Shown here piece by piece: positions 26,065 through 33,218 of a DNA stretch of 64,000 bases; positions within the stretch are counted from its first letter, which is position 1, and the number at the start of each line of letters is the position of its first letter. The notes under the pieces were generated by a model. The model was given only the letters and a program-made list of their open reading frames with translations. It searched no databases and had not been told where the DNA came from. Both the position numbers and the translations under genes were made by a program. Source of the stretch: Mucilaginibacter celer (lineage in GTDB: Bacteria > Bacteroidota > Bacteroidia > Sphingobacteriales > Sphingobacteriaceae); NCBI RefSeq assembly GCF_003576455.2, contig NZ_CP032869.1, positions 6,758,001 through 6,822,000 on the forward strand, in the 5' to 3' direction.

Positions 26065-28146
26065 ATGTTTTCACTTACATGGGGTTCTGTTTCGGGCTGG
26101 TGGACACCGGTTTGCCTGTTGTTAGGTTTAGCCTATGCCTGGCTCATGTACCGCCAACCGGCTGAGATCGGCAGGAATTTACGTTACGGATTAGCAACCC
26201 TTCGTACAATAGCTGTTTTCTTCATAGCGCTGCTGTTGGTTTCACCGCTGGTTAAATCGGTTAAATATGAACCTCAAAAACCTTTGGTGCTCATCGCCCA
26301 GGATAACTCATCATCCATCAATACTTTTAAACCGGCAGATTTTAACACTTCAACTTTTATTGATGATCTGGCTAAACTGAAAGAACAACTTGGGGATAAG
26401 TATGATGTGCAGGAATTTAACTTTGATAAAGATCTGCATCCCGGTTTATCTAAAAGCTTTGGCGGTAAACAAACAGATATTGCGGGCGCGCTTCGCCAAT
26501 TGAATAACCGGTTTACCAATCAAAATATTGGCGCTTTGGTACTGGCTACTGATGGTTTATACAACCAGGGTAACGATCCGCAATACGACGCTAAAAATAT
26601 CAAAACCAGTATTTATACCATTGCCCTCGGCGATACTACGGCCAAACGCGATCTGCTTATCGGCAATATCAACTACAATAAAACCGCCTTTTTAGGAAAT
26701 GATTTTATTATAGAAGTGCTTGCCACAGCGTATCAAAGTAAGGGCGAAAACATGAGCCTCTCGGTTACGGAGGATGGCAAACAAGTATATCAGCAAAGCA
26801 TCCCGGTAACGGCAACTGATTTTAAAAAAATCATCCCCATAAAATTAAACGCCTCAAAAAAAGGTTTGCGAAAATATACCATCAGCATAGCGCCAATTAA
26901 AAACGAGCTATCCATCCAAAACAATACCGAAACTATTTATGTGGAAGTGTTGGATGCCCGCCAGAAAGTATTGCTGCTGTATAACGGTCCGCACCCGGAT
27001 ATAACGGTTATTAAGCAAGCTATAGAAACCAATAAAAACTATGAGGTTAAAGCTGCTTCGATAAACAATGCAGCAGATATTAAACCGGCAGATTATAGTC
27101 TGGTTGTTTTTTACCAGATCAGCGCGGCTGATTATCCGCCAATAAAAAGTTTTATTGCTAAAAGTAAAACGCCGGTTTGGTACATCATCGGTTCGCAAAG
27201 TAATTTACAGGCTGTAAATAGCGAACAAAGCACCGTAAAAATCAGCGCCGGGCGTGCCGAAACACAGGAAGTGCTGGCCTTGCCTGCTAACGATTTCACA
27301 GCATTTAATTTGTCTGATTCGGCAAGAAGAAAGATCAGCGCGCTGCCCCCCTTATTGGCTCCGTTTGGCAGTTACGGTACATCAACCGGTACTTCGGTTT
27401 TATTACGACAAAAAATTGGGGCGGTGGCTACTACTTATCCATTATTAGCCTTTGGCGATGAAGTCGGTCGCCGCACGGCGGTATTAACCGGCGAAGGCAT
27501 CTGGCGCTGGCAGTTATCGGAGTATCAAAATTATGAAAACCAAAACGCTACCAATGAGCTATTGAGCCAAACAGTACAATATCTAACCGCCAACGCCAAC
27601 CGCCAGCGCTTCCGTGTTTACCCTGCCCGTAATGTGTTTGACGAGGGAGAGAACGTGATATTGAATGCCGAGTTATATAACGATGCCCTCGAACTGGTTA
27701 ATACGCCCGATGTGAAGATAGAGCTGAAAAACACGGCAGGTAAAAATTACAGCTACCTGTTTACCCGTACCGGGCAAAGTTATCAGCTTGACGCGGGTGC
27801 GTTACCTGTTGGAGAGTACACTTACAGCGCGTCTACCCAAAACGGTAAGCAGGATTTTAAAGCAAGCGGCCAATTCACCATAAAAGCATTAAACCTCGAA
27901 ACGCGACAAAGCGCGGCTAACCATGTGTTATTAAACACGCTTGCTAAGCAAAGCGGTGGGCAAATGATCAAACCATCAGATGTAAGCAAACTGGCCGATC
28001 TGATCCGTAAAAATGAGAATGTTAAAACGGTTGTTTATGAAGATAAACACTACAGCGACTTGGTGGATGTGAAATGGTTGTTTGGGTTGATTTTAGTGTT
28101 GCTATCTGTTGAGTGGTTTTTGAGGAAGAGGGAGGGGGAGATATAG
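26065..28146 (+). CDS. Large VWA-domain membrane protein
   Basis: 693 residues. Two N-terminal membrane helices (about 14-30 and 43-62) are followed by a von Willebrand A domain with MIDAS-like VLIAQDNSSSI (about 75-85) and ALVLATDGLYNQG (about 156-168), several beta-sandwich regions, a GATase-like middle part (VLLLYNGPHPDITVIKQAIE, LLAFGDEVGRRTAVLTGEG) and one C-terminal helix (WLFGLILVLLSVEWFL) with a basic tail. The bulk is likely periplasmic. Similar proteins accompany Bat/MoxR clusters, but no such genes are near. Confidence 0.8.
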   Translation: MFSLTWGSVSGWWTPVCLLLGLAYAWLMYRQPAEIGRNLRYGLATLRTIAVFFIALLLVSPLVKSVKYEPQKPLVLIAQDNSSSINTFKPADFNTSTFIDDLAKLKEQLGDKYDVQEFNFDKDLHPGLSKSFGGKQTDIAGALRQLNNRFTNQNIGALVLATDGLYNQGNDPQYDAKNIKTSIYTIALGDTTAKRDLLIGNINYNKTAFLGNDFIIEVLATAYQSKGENMSLSVTEDGKQVYQQSIPVTATDFKKIIPIKLNASKKGLRKYTISIAPIKNELSIQNNTETIYVEVLDARQKVLLLYNGPHPDITVIKQAIETNKNYEVKAASINNAADIKPADYSLVVFYQISAADYPPIKSFIAKSKTPVWYIIGSQSNLQAVNSEQSTVKISAGRAETQEVLALPANDFTAFNLSDSARRKISALPPLLAPFGSYGTSTGTSVLLRQKIGAVATTYPLLAFGDEVGRRTAVLTGEGIWRWQLSEYQNYENQNATNELLSQTVQYLTANANRQRFRVYPARNVFDEGENVILNAELYNDALELVNTPDVKIELKNTAGKNYSYLFTRTGQSYQLDAGALPVGEYTYSASTQNGKQDFKASGQFTIKALNLETRQSAANHVLLNTLAKQSGGQMIKPSDVSKLADLIRKNENVKTVVYEDKHYSDLVDVKWLFGLILVLLSVEWFLRKREGEI

Positions 28147-28152
28147 AGGAAA

Positions 28153-28250
28153 GAAAAAGCAAGGGCCTTGTGCGATTCACTCCCCCGGGAGGGTGTAGGG
28201 AGGGGTTTCTAAAAACGATTAAACAACAATGGTAAAAATCATCCCATATA
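28153..28250 (+). repeat. Left arm and 5' end of a first, decayed DUF559 cassette
   Basis: This 98-base block is a direct repeat of 28276-28371. Shared features are GAAAAAGC, TGCGATTC, the G-rich hairpin GGGAGGGTGTAGGGAGGGG followed by TTTCT, GATTAAACA, and the start of a reading frame reading AAAATCATCCCATA. Confidence 0.85.
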
Positions 28251-28261
28251 GCTCGGATTGA
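28229..28261 (+). pseudogene. 5' remnant of a DUF559 gene
   Basis: ATG GTA AAA ATC ATC CCA TAT encodes MVKIIPY, against MTKIIPY at the start of the intact gene at 28351, then stops at TGA 28259-28261 (MVKIIPYSSD). Only about seven codons are similar; the rest of the gene is gone. Confidence 0.7.
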
Positions 28262-28275
28262 AATGAGCAAAACTT

Positions 28276-28371
28276 GAAAAAGCAGGGGCTACGCGCGATT
28301 CCCTCCCTCGGGAGGGTGTAGGGAGGGGTTTCTCAAAGCGATTAAACAGAATGACAAAAATCATCCCATAC
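28276..28371 (+). repeat. Left inverted-repeat arm of the intact DUF559 cassette
   Basis: Contains GCGATTCCCTCCC, GGGAGGGTGTAGGGAGGGG and TTTCTCAAAGCGATTAAACA, running directly into the ATG of the nuclease gene. Its reverse complement is found at 30193-30247 beyond the IS element, with only a few differences. Confidence 0.88.
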
Positions 28372-28773
28372 AACCCGAAACTAAAACCCCTCGCAAGGAA
28401 ACTTCGAAAGGACATGACATTCGGAGAGATACTCCTGTGGAATGAATTAAAAGAAGACAAGCTTTTAGGCTTCGACTTTGACCGCCAGCGATGTATAGAT
28501 GATTACATCGTTGATTTTTACTGCAAAGAGTTAATGCTGGCAATTGAGGTTGATGGCCGATATCACGATCATGAAGATATTCTAATTAAAGATAATGCGC
28601 GACAGGCAAAGTTGGAAAGTTTTGGTGTTCGGTTTTTACGGTTTACAGAAGCTGAATTGAAAGATGATCTTGATAATGTACTAAGGGCTATTGAAGGGAA
28701 GATGACAGAAATTATTAAAGAGGATAATTCTATTAAGCTGCCTAAAGGGTTTGATATGAACTTGTTGGAGTAG
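28351..28773 (+). CDS. DUF559 endonuclease-like protein (Vsr / PD-(D/E)XK superfamily)
   Basis: 140 residues. The N-terminus has LARKLRKDMTFGEILLWNEL, and the core GFDFDRQRCIDDYIVDFYCK followed by LAIEVDGRYHDH carries the family's presumed metal-binding residues (Asp in IVDFYC, E-x-D in IEVDG, following His). The C-terminus SIKLPKGFDMNLLE is repeated, without the rest of the gene, at 30138-30182. The start is ATG 28351, eight bases after GATTAAAC. The gene lies between inverted G-rich repeats and seems intact. DNA cleavage is inferred from the superfamily; no partner methylase is visible. Confidence 0.9.
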   Translation: MTKIIPYNPKLKPLARKLRKDMTFGEILLWNELKEDKLLGFDFDRQRCIDDYIVDFYCKELMLAIEVDGRYHDHEDILIKDNARQAKLESFGVRFLRFTEAELKDDLDNVLRAIEGKMTEIIKEDNSIKLPKGFDMNLLE

Positions 28774-28791
28774 TAGGGTGTATAAACCCCT

Positions 28792-28815
28792 GAGAGTGTA
28801 AAATAAACTGTGTCA
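28792..28815 (+). repeat. IS256-family left inverted repeat
   Basis: GAGAG followed by TGTAAAATAAACTGTGTCA. The inner 19 bases are identical to the complement of the right end; 21 of 24 match overall. Confidence 0.9.
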
Positions 28816-28848
28816 AGCGTTAAATGTTAACTTAAAACACAGTTTAAG

Positions 28849-30075
28849 ATGAAGAGAGAAGAAGAATCGCTCGAATACGAGCAAATGAAAAAGAAAGCCC
28901 TTGAGCAACTCCGCTCGGGCAAATCGCTTTATGGCAAGGATGGAGCCTTTGCACCGTTGCTAAAAAGTTTCCTTGATGCCGCCCTTGAGGCGGAATTGGA
29001 AAGCCATTTAGATGAAGCAGAACGCAGTTCAGGCAATCGCAGGAACGGTAAGACCAGTAAGAATATCCGAACCTCTGATGGCACCATATCTATTAGTACC
29101 CCTCGTGATCGCAATTCCAGTTTTGAACCCGAACTGATCCGCAAACGGGAAACGATATTAGCAGAAAGTCTTGAATCCAAGATCATCGGCATGTATGGAC
29201 TGGGCATGAGTTTCCGCGATATATCAAAGCATATCAAAGACATGTATGATACAGATATCAGTCACAGTACCTTATCTGCTATAACAGATAAGATCATTCC
29301 TGAAGTAAAAGAATGGCAATCAAGGCCGCTGGATGAACTTTACACCATTGTTTGGCTGGATGCGATGCATTACAAGGTTAAAGAGGAACACCGCATGGTA
29401 GCGCATGCTGTTTATAACATTCTTGGTATTGACCGTCACGGTCACAAGGAGTTGTTAGGAATGTATGTATCTCAAAGCGAAGGCGCTAATTTTTGGTTAA
29501 GTGTATTGACCGACCTTCAAAACAGAGGTGTAAAAGACATCCTGATTGCTTGCATTGATAACCTCAATGGATTCCCACAGGCCATAAATACAGTATTCCC
29601 TCAAACAGAAATCCAGACCTGTATCGTCCACCAGATACGCAACAGCCTGAAGTACGTGGCTTCTAAAGATCAAAAAGTATTTATGAAAGATCTTAAGCCG
29701 GTGTACCAGGCAGAAACCCTCGAACTGGCAGAACTTCGTTTAGAGCAATTAGAAGAAAAGTGGGGTAAGAAATATGAAAAGGTATTGGAATCATGGCGTA
29801 ATAACTGGTCGAAGCTGACCACGTATTTTCAGTATGATACCACTATTCGTAAACTGATCTATACCACCAATACCATCGAAGGGTTTCACCGGCAAATCAG
29901 AAAAGTAACCAAAACCAAGGGTGGTTTCACATCCGATATGGCTCTGTTAAAACTGATCTATCTGGCTCATAACAACATTAAACAAAAATGGACGATGCCA
30001 CTTTCTAATTGGGCGACAACGGCCCAGAAGCTGGCCATTTGGTTTCCTGGGAGAATGATATTAGATTTGATGTAG
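28849..30075 (+). CDS. IS256-family transposase
   Basis: 408 residues of a mutator-type DDE transposase that moves the element by a cut-and-copy mechanism. The catalytic triad is D171 (IVWLDAMH), D237 (IACIDNLNGF) and E344 (TNTIEGFHRQIRK), with the HQIRNSLKYV motif between. The N-terminal DNA-binding region includes LESHLDEAERSSGNRRNG. Length and motifs are complete, so it may be active. The ATG at 28849 lies 33 bases inside the left inverted repeat. Confidence 0.96.
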   Translation: MKREEESLEYEQMKKKALEQLRSGKSLYGKDGAFAPLLKSFLDAALEAELESHLDEAERSSGNRRNGKTSKNIRTSDGTISISTPRDRNSSFEPELIRKRETILAESLESKIIGMYGLGMSFRDISKHIKDMYDTDISHSTLSAITDKIIPEVKEWQSRPLDELYTIVWLDAMHYKVKEEHRMVAHAVYNILGIDRHGHKELLGMYVSQSEGANFWLSVLTDLQNRGVKDILIACIDNLNGFPQAINTVFPQTEIQTCIVHQIRNSLKYVASKDQKVFMKDLKPVYQAETLELAELRLEQLEEKWGKKYEKVLESWRNNWSKLTTYFQYDTTIRKLIYTTNTIEGFHRQIRKVTKTKGGFTSDMALLKLIYLAHNNIKQKWTMPLSNWATTAQKLAIWFPGRMILDLM

Positions 30076-30080
30076 CAATC

Positions 30081-30112
30081 AGCCCCTGCCGGCCCATGGG
30101 CCGGCAGGGGCT
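30081..30112. terminator. Perfect 32-base palindrome at the IS right end
   Basis: AGCCCCTGCCGGCC, central CATG, GGCCGGCAGGGGCT. It starts just after the transposase stop codon and touches the right inverted repeat. It probably blocks read-through or protects the element's end from transcription. Confidence 0.65.
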
Positions 30113-30135
30113 GACACAGTTTATTTTACAGACCC
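30112..30135 (-). repeat. IS256-family right inverted repeat
   Basis: TGACACAGTTTATTTTACA followed by GACCC, complementary to the left end at 28792-28815. Confidence 0.9.
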
Positions 30136-30137
30136 GC

Positions 30138-30182
30138 TCGATTAAACTGCCTAAGGGTTTTTATATGAGTTTGTTAGAGTAG
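30138..30182 (+). pseudogene. 3' remnant of a second DUF559 gene
   Basis: In frame it encodes SIKLPKGFYMSLLE and then TAG, against SIKLPKGFDMNLLE at the end of the intact gene. It begins two bases beyond the IS right end and continues into AAGGCGTATAAACCCCT, the same 3' flank as the intact copy (AGGGTGTATAAACCCCT). The rest of this second gene is missing, presumably deleted next to the IS. Confidence 0.8.
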
Positions 30183-30192
30183 CAAGGCGTAT

Positions 30193-30247
30193 AAACCCCT
30201 CCCTACACCCTCCCTTGGGAGGGAATCGCACATGACCCCGCTTTTTT
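30193..30247 (-). repeat. Right inverted-repeat arm of the DUF559 cassette
   Basis: AAACCCCTCCCTACACCC, TCCCTTGGGAGGGAATCGCA and CCCCGCTTTTTT read as the reverse complement of the left arms at 28153 and 28276. GGGAGGG itself pairs with CCCTCCC inside the arm. Confidence 0.88.
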
Positions 30248-30274
30248 AGCGGCCGCTTCGGAGAAAAGATGCTT

Positions 30275-30577
30275 TTACTTCTTCTCCGTCGAATCCGGCA
30301 CCACCACATACACATCCTCATTCGCTTTTTTCATGAGGTATTTTTCGCGGGCGAACTTTTCCAGTTGCTGGGGGTTGGTGGTTAATTCGTTGAGCTCCTT
30401 GTTTACCTGGTCGGTTTGGGCTTTATAGAAATCGCGCTCAACGCGGAGCTTTTTAACCTGTTGGTGATATTGGTATTGCGAGAAAAGGTCGTTCCTGTCG
30501 AAAAATATCATCCATACCACAAAAGCCAGCGTAACCAGGAAGAATTTATTCTTGAAAAGGTCAATAAGGCGTTTCAT
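30275..30577 (-). CDS. FtsB/DivIC-like septum formation initiator
   Basis: 100 residues from ATG 30577 (an upstream in-frame ATG at 30601 gives eight more). A short cytoplasmic basic start (MKRLIDLFKN), one membrane helix (FFLVTLAFVVWMIFF), then a coiled coil (YQYHQQVKKLRVERDFYKAQ through NKELNELT) and the family's NPQQLEKFAREKYLMKK. This is the bitopic divisome linker family that bridges FtsL and FtsQ. In Bacteroidota it often lies near eno, which is 2.6 kb upstream here. Confidence 0.88.
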   Translation of the reverse strand: MKRLIDLFKNKFFLVTLAFVVWMIFFDRNDLFSQYQYHQQVKKLRVERDFYKAQTDQVNKELNELTTNPQQLEKFAREKYLMKKANEDVYVVVPDSTEKK

Positions 30578-30671
30578 TGATATTGGCTGCGTAAATTTCA
30601 TTTAAAGCTATTTGATTTTTTCTACTGGCGCAAATATGGTTATTAACTTATTAACAGGGAAATTTATTGCT

Positions 30672-30777
30672 GGTGAGTAGTGATTGGGTTGATTAGGTGA
30701 GTGGTTGGGTTCGAGGTGAATTAAAACCACTCACCTAATCAACCACTCACCCAATAAACCATTCACCTAATCAACCT
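30672..30777. repeat. Word-type hairpin (GTGAGTGGTTG / CAACCACTCAC)
   Basis: Left side: GGTGAGTAGTGATTGGGTTG and ATTAGGTGAGTGGTTGGG. Right side: CCACTCACCTAATCAACC, ACTCACCCAATAAACC and ATTCACCTAATCAACC. Same vocabulary as 13958-14030. It ends three bases before the helicase stop codon. Confidence 0.78.
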
Positions 30778-30780
30778 AAA

Positions 30781-32148
30781 TTATCCCCTTCTCGATCCAC
30801 TCATCCCGCTTGCACCACCCGGGCGACCAGCCTCTGAACGGCTCCCGCCTGATTTTTTGTTGCCACCAGAGCGGCCATTGCCAGCAGAGCGGCTATTGCC
30901 ACCGCCGCCGCCAGACTTGCGATTGTTACCACCACGACCACCACCACGCTGACCACCGCCCGAACCACCTTTTTTAGGTGCCTCGTTTATTTTGGCAGCC
31001 ATAGCCGCCGGACTAAGCGGGTAAGGGTGACCTTCCTCTACCGGGATCTGCTTGGCTATCAGCTTATGGATATCTTTCAAAAACTCCAGTTCTTCGGCAT
31101 CGCAAAACGAAAATGCTATACCATTTGCCCCGGCACGGCCTGTACGGCCTATGCGGTGTACATAAGTTTCGGGTACGTTAGGTAGCTCGTAGTTAATAAC
31201 GTGGGTTAACTCATCAATATCAATACCGCGGGCGGCAATATCTGTTGCTATCAACACGCGGGTAGTACGGTTTTTAAAGTTGGTTAACGCACGTTGCCTT
31301 GCGTTTTGCGATTTATTGCCGTGAATGGCTTCGGCAGTGATGCCTACGCGGTTCAAATCTTTCACCACTTTATCGGCACCGTGTTTGGTGCGGGTAAATA
31401 CCAGTACGGTTTTGATGGTTTTATCTTTCAGGATATGGATAAGCAGGTTTTTTTTATCGCCTTTATCCACATAATAGATAGCTTGCTGTATGGTTTCGGC
31501 AGTAGATGATACCGGGGTAACTTCCACTTTTTCAGGGTTGTTCAGGATGCTATCGGCCAGGCCCTGGATTTCTTTTGGCATGGTGGCCGAAAAGAACAAC
31601 GTTTGTCTTTTTGCCGGTACTTTGGCAATGATCTTTTTAACATCGTTAACAAAGCCCATATCCAGCATGCGGTCTGCCTCATCCAATATCAGGAATTTAA
31701 CATGATCCAGGTGAACATAACGCTGGTTCATTAAATCAAGCAAACGGCCCGGCGTTGCAACCAGGATATCAACGCCCCGGCGCAATGCATCAACTTGTGG
31801 ATTTTGCGATACGCCACCAAAAATTACCAGATTTTTAAGGCCGGTGTGTTTGCCGTAATTAGTAAAGCTTTCGCCAATTTGTAGGGCCAGTTCGCGCGTT
31901 GGGGTTAAAACCAACGCTTTAATGGTTTTTTGCTCTTTGTGGGCTATCCTGTCCTGGTGTAGAAGTTGCAGGGTAGGGATAGCGAATGCCGCGGTTTTGC
32001 CGGTACCGGTTTGGGCACAGCCAAGCAAATCCCGGCGCTGTAATATAATAGGTATGGCTTGCGCCTGGATTGGGGTAGGTGTAGTATAGCCCTCAGTTTT
32101 TAAAGCCTTGAGGATAGGCTCAATTAAATTTAAATTTTCGAATGACAT
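30781..32148 (-). CDS. DEAD-box ATP-dependent RNA helicase (RhlE-like)
   Basis: 455 residues from ATG 32148 (MSFENLNLIEPILKALKTEG, which begins the Q-motif region); an in-frame upstream start at 32178 only adds MSTLYITHDQ. All motifs are present: AQTGTGKT, PTRELALQ, DEADRMLDMGF, SAT, and HRIGRTGRAG. The C-terminal 80 residues are a Gly/Arg/Ser-rich tail, an RNA-binding disordered extension. It probably remodels rRNA or mRNA structure, perhaps in ribosome assembly or cold response. Confidence 0.95.
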   Translation of the reverse strand: MSFENLNLIEPILKALKTEGYTTPTPIQAQAIPIILQRRDLLGCAQTGTGKTAAFAIPTLQLLHQDRIAHKEQKTIKALVLTPTRELALQIGESFTNYGKHTGLKNLVIFGGVSQNPQVDALRRGVDILVATPGRLLDLMNQRYVHLDHVKFLILDEADRMLDMGFVNDVKKIIAKVPAKRQTLFFSATMPKEIQGLADSILNNPEKVEVTPVSSTAETIQQAIYYVDKGDKKNLLIHILKDKTIKTVLVFTRTKHGADKVVKDLNRVGITAEAIHGNKSQNARQRALTNFKNRTTRVLIATDIAARGIDIDELTHVINYELPNVPETYVHRIGRTGRAGANGIAFSFCDAEELEFLKDIHKLIAKQIPVEEGHPYPLSPAAMAAKINEAPKKGGSGGGQRGGGRGGNNRKSGGGGGNSRSAGNGRSGGNKKSGGSRSEAGRPGGASGMSGSRRG

Positions 32149-32245
32149 TTGATCGTGTGTAATATATAATGTGCTCACGCGAAGGCATAAGCGGATCTGA
32201 AAAGTTTAGAGAACTCAAAGCCGTAAGCAAACGGGTAATTGCCCG

Positions 32246-32253
32246 CAAAGATA
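32246..32253 (-). promoter_or_regulatory. -7 promoter element TATCTTTG for the helicase
   Basis: TATCTTTG on the minus strand, about 98 bases before ATG 32148, which leaves a long leader. Long 5' leaders are usual for cold-inducible helicases, but this is inference. Confidence 0.45.
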
Positions 32254-32309
32254 CGCTTTTTATTGTTAAGAAGATTTTAAGGGGGTTGGTGAGAGAAATT
32301 ATAAAAGAT

Positions 32310-32391
32310 CGTCATTGCGAGGAACGAAGCAATCGCACGTAGGCAGGTCTGCCCTGTAGAGTTCGCGATTGCTTCGTTCCTCGCAATGACG
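32310..32391. repeat. GTCATTGCGAGG hairpin, copy 2
   Basis: CGTCATTGCGAGGAACGAAG and CTTCGTTCCTCGCAATGACG with AATCGC/GCGATT and an inner GGCAGGTCTGCCCTGTA. It lies 20 bases downstream of the lspA stop codon. Confidence 0.85.
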
Positions 32392-32410
32392 GTATTGTTA
32401 TTATATAGAG

Positions 32411-32950
32411 TTATGCTGGTGTTGTCTCCGCATCGGCTTCCTCCTGCTGTTTCTTTTTAGCCGCTTTATCTTTTTTCCACGACTCCAACAAGATCAGCCC
32501 CATGCCAATCATGATAGATACATCGGCCACATTGAATACACCGGTTTGAAAAATATGGAAGTTCATGTGCATAAAATCGGTTACGCTGCCGTACATCATC
32601 CTGTCGTACAGGTTACCTGCGCCGCCGGCTATTACCAGTACTATGCCTATGGTTGTTAATTTTCCGATTGATGGTTTCAGCATTACATAGCCTATACCAA
32701 AAGCTAACGCAATTAAAGGAAGTAACGAAAGCAAAATAAAACGCCACGGGTTTTGCAACGAATCGCCGAGGCTTAAAAAGGCGCCGGTGTTTTCGGCGTG
32801 CAGTATGGTGAAAAAGTTTTTGATCACAAAAATGTTATCACTGATATGAACATGATCGCGGATATAAAGTTTGGTAACCCTATCTAACCCTACGCTTGCA
32901 ATAAATATCAGCACAATGGCCAGTATCCTCAAAATCCCTTTTTTGTTCAT
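32411..32950 (-). CDS. lspA: Lipoprotein signal peptidase (signal peptidase II)
   Basis: 179 residues from ATG 32950; the upstream 22 codons have no hydrophobic character. Inner-membrane aspartic protease that cleaves the signal peptide of diacylglyceryl-prolipoproteins. Four membrane helices, the GNLYDRMMYGSVTDFMH and GVFNVADVSI motifs with the two catalytic Asp (in NLYDR-region VTDF and NVADV), and a charged Lys/Glu/Ala tail. Possible promoter elements TACCTTTG (33014-33021) and TAAATTTG (32965-32972) lie upstream. Confidence 0.96.
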   Translation of the reverse strand: MNKKGILRILAIVLIFIASVGLDRVTKLYIRDHVHISDNIFVIKNFFTILHAENTGAFLSLGDSLQNPWRFILLSLLPLIALAFGIGYVMLKPSIGKLTTIGIVLVIAGGAGNLYDRMMYGSVTDFMHMNFHIFQTGVFNVADVSIMIGMGLILLESWKKDKAAKKKQQEEADAETTPA

Positions 32951-33079
32951 CAGTACTACAGTAACAAATTTATAACGTGGCTGCCGAGGTTTAATTATCC
33001 GGTTGCCGGGAGGCAAAGGTATAAAAATACCTATTGATAGACGAATGAAAATAAGGTGCTCAATACCTTAAAAACGTTT

Positions 33080-33164
33080 GTCATGCTGAGGAACGAAGCA
33101 TCTTCTTCGCCCTGTACAGCCGTCCTGCATGGCGAAGAAGATTCTTCGCTATGCTCAGGATGAC
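33080..33164. repeat. GTCAT...ATGAC hairpin, subtype GTCATGCTGAGGAACGAAGC
   Basis: GTCATGCTGAGGAACGAAGC and ATCTTCTTCGCC on the left, GGCGAAGAAGAT and GCTCAGGATGAC on the right. The inner half of the stem (CTTCTTCGCC) pairs exactly. It lies between eno and lspA. Confidence 0.8.
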
Positions 33165-33173
33165 ATAACAAAA

Positions 33174-33200
33174 AAGGCCACCTGCAAGCAGATGGCCTTC
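33174..33200 (-). terminator. Terminator downstream of eno
   Basis: On the minus strand the stem AAGGCCATCTGC pairs with GCAGGTGGCCTT and is followed by TTTTTT. It starts 19 bases after the eno stop codon. Confidence 0.8.
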
Positions 33201-33218
33201 AATATCATCAAAAAGAGA

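Larger units (their letters stand above)
28792..30135 (+). mobile_element. Complete IS256-family insertion sequence
   Basis: 1344 bases bounded by 24-bp imperfect inverted repeats and holding one intact transposase gene. The flanks AAACCCCT (left) and GCTCGATT (right) are not a target duplication, so DNA next to the element has been lost or rearranged since insertion. It split the DUF559 cassette from its right arm. Confidence 0.9.

Noticed and set aside
28022..28543. Minus-strand frames across the DUF559 left arms
   Set aside because: They read the G-rich arms and the antisense of the nuclease gene; no independent support.
30081..30112. Replication origin or recombination site
   Set aside because: The perfect palindrome lies inside the IS right end and is explained as a transcription-blocking hairpin of the element.
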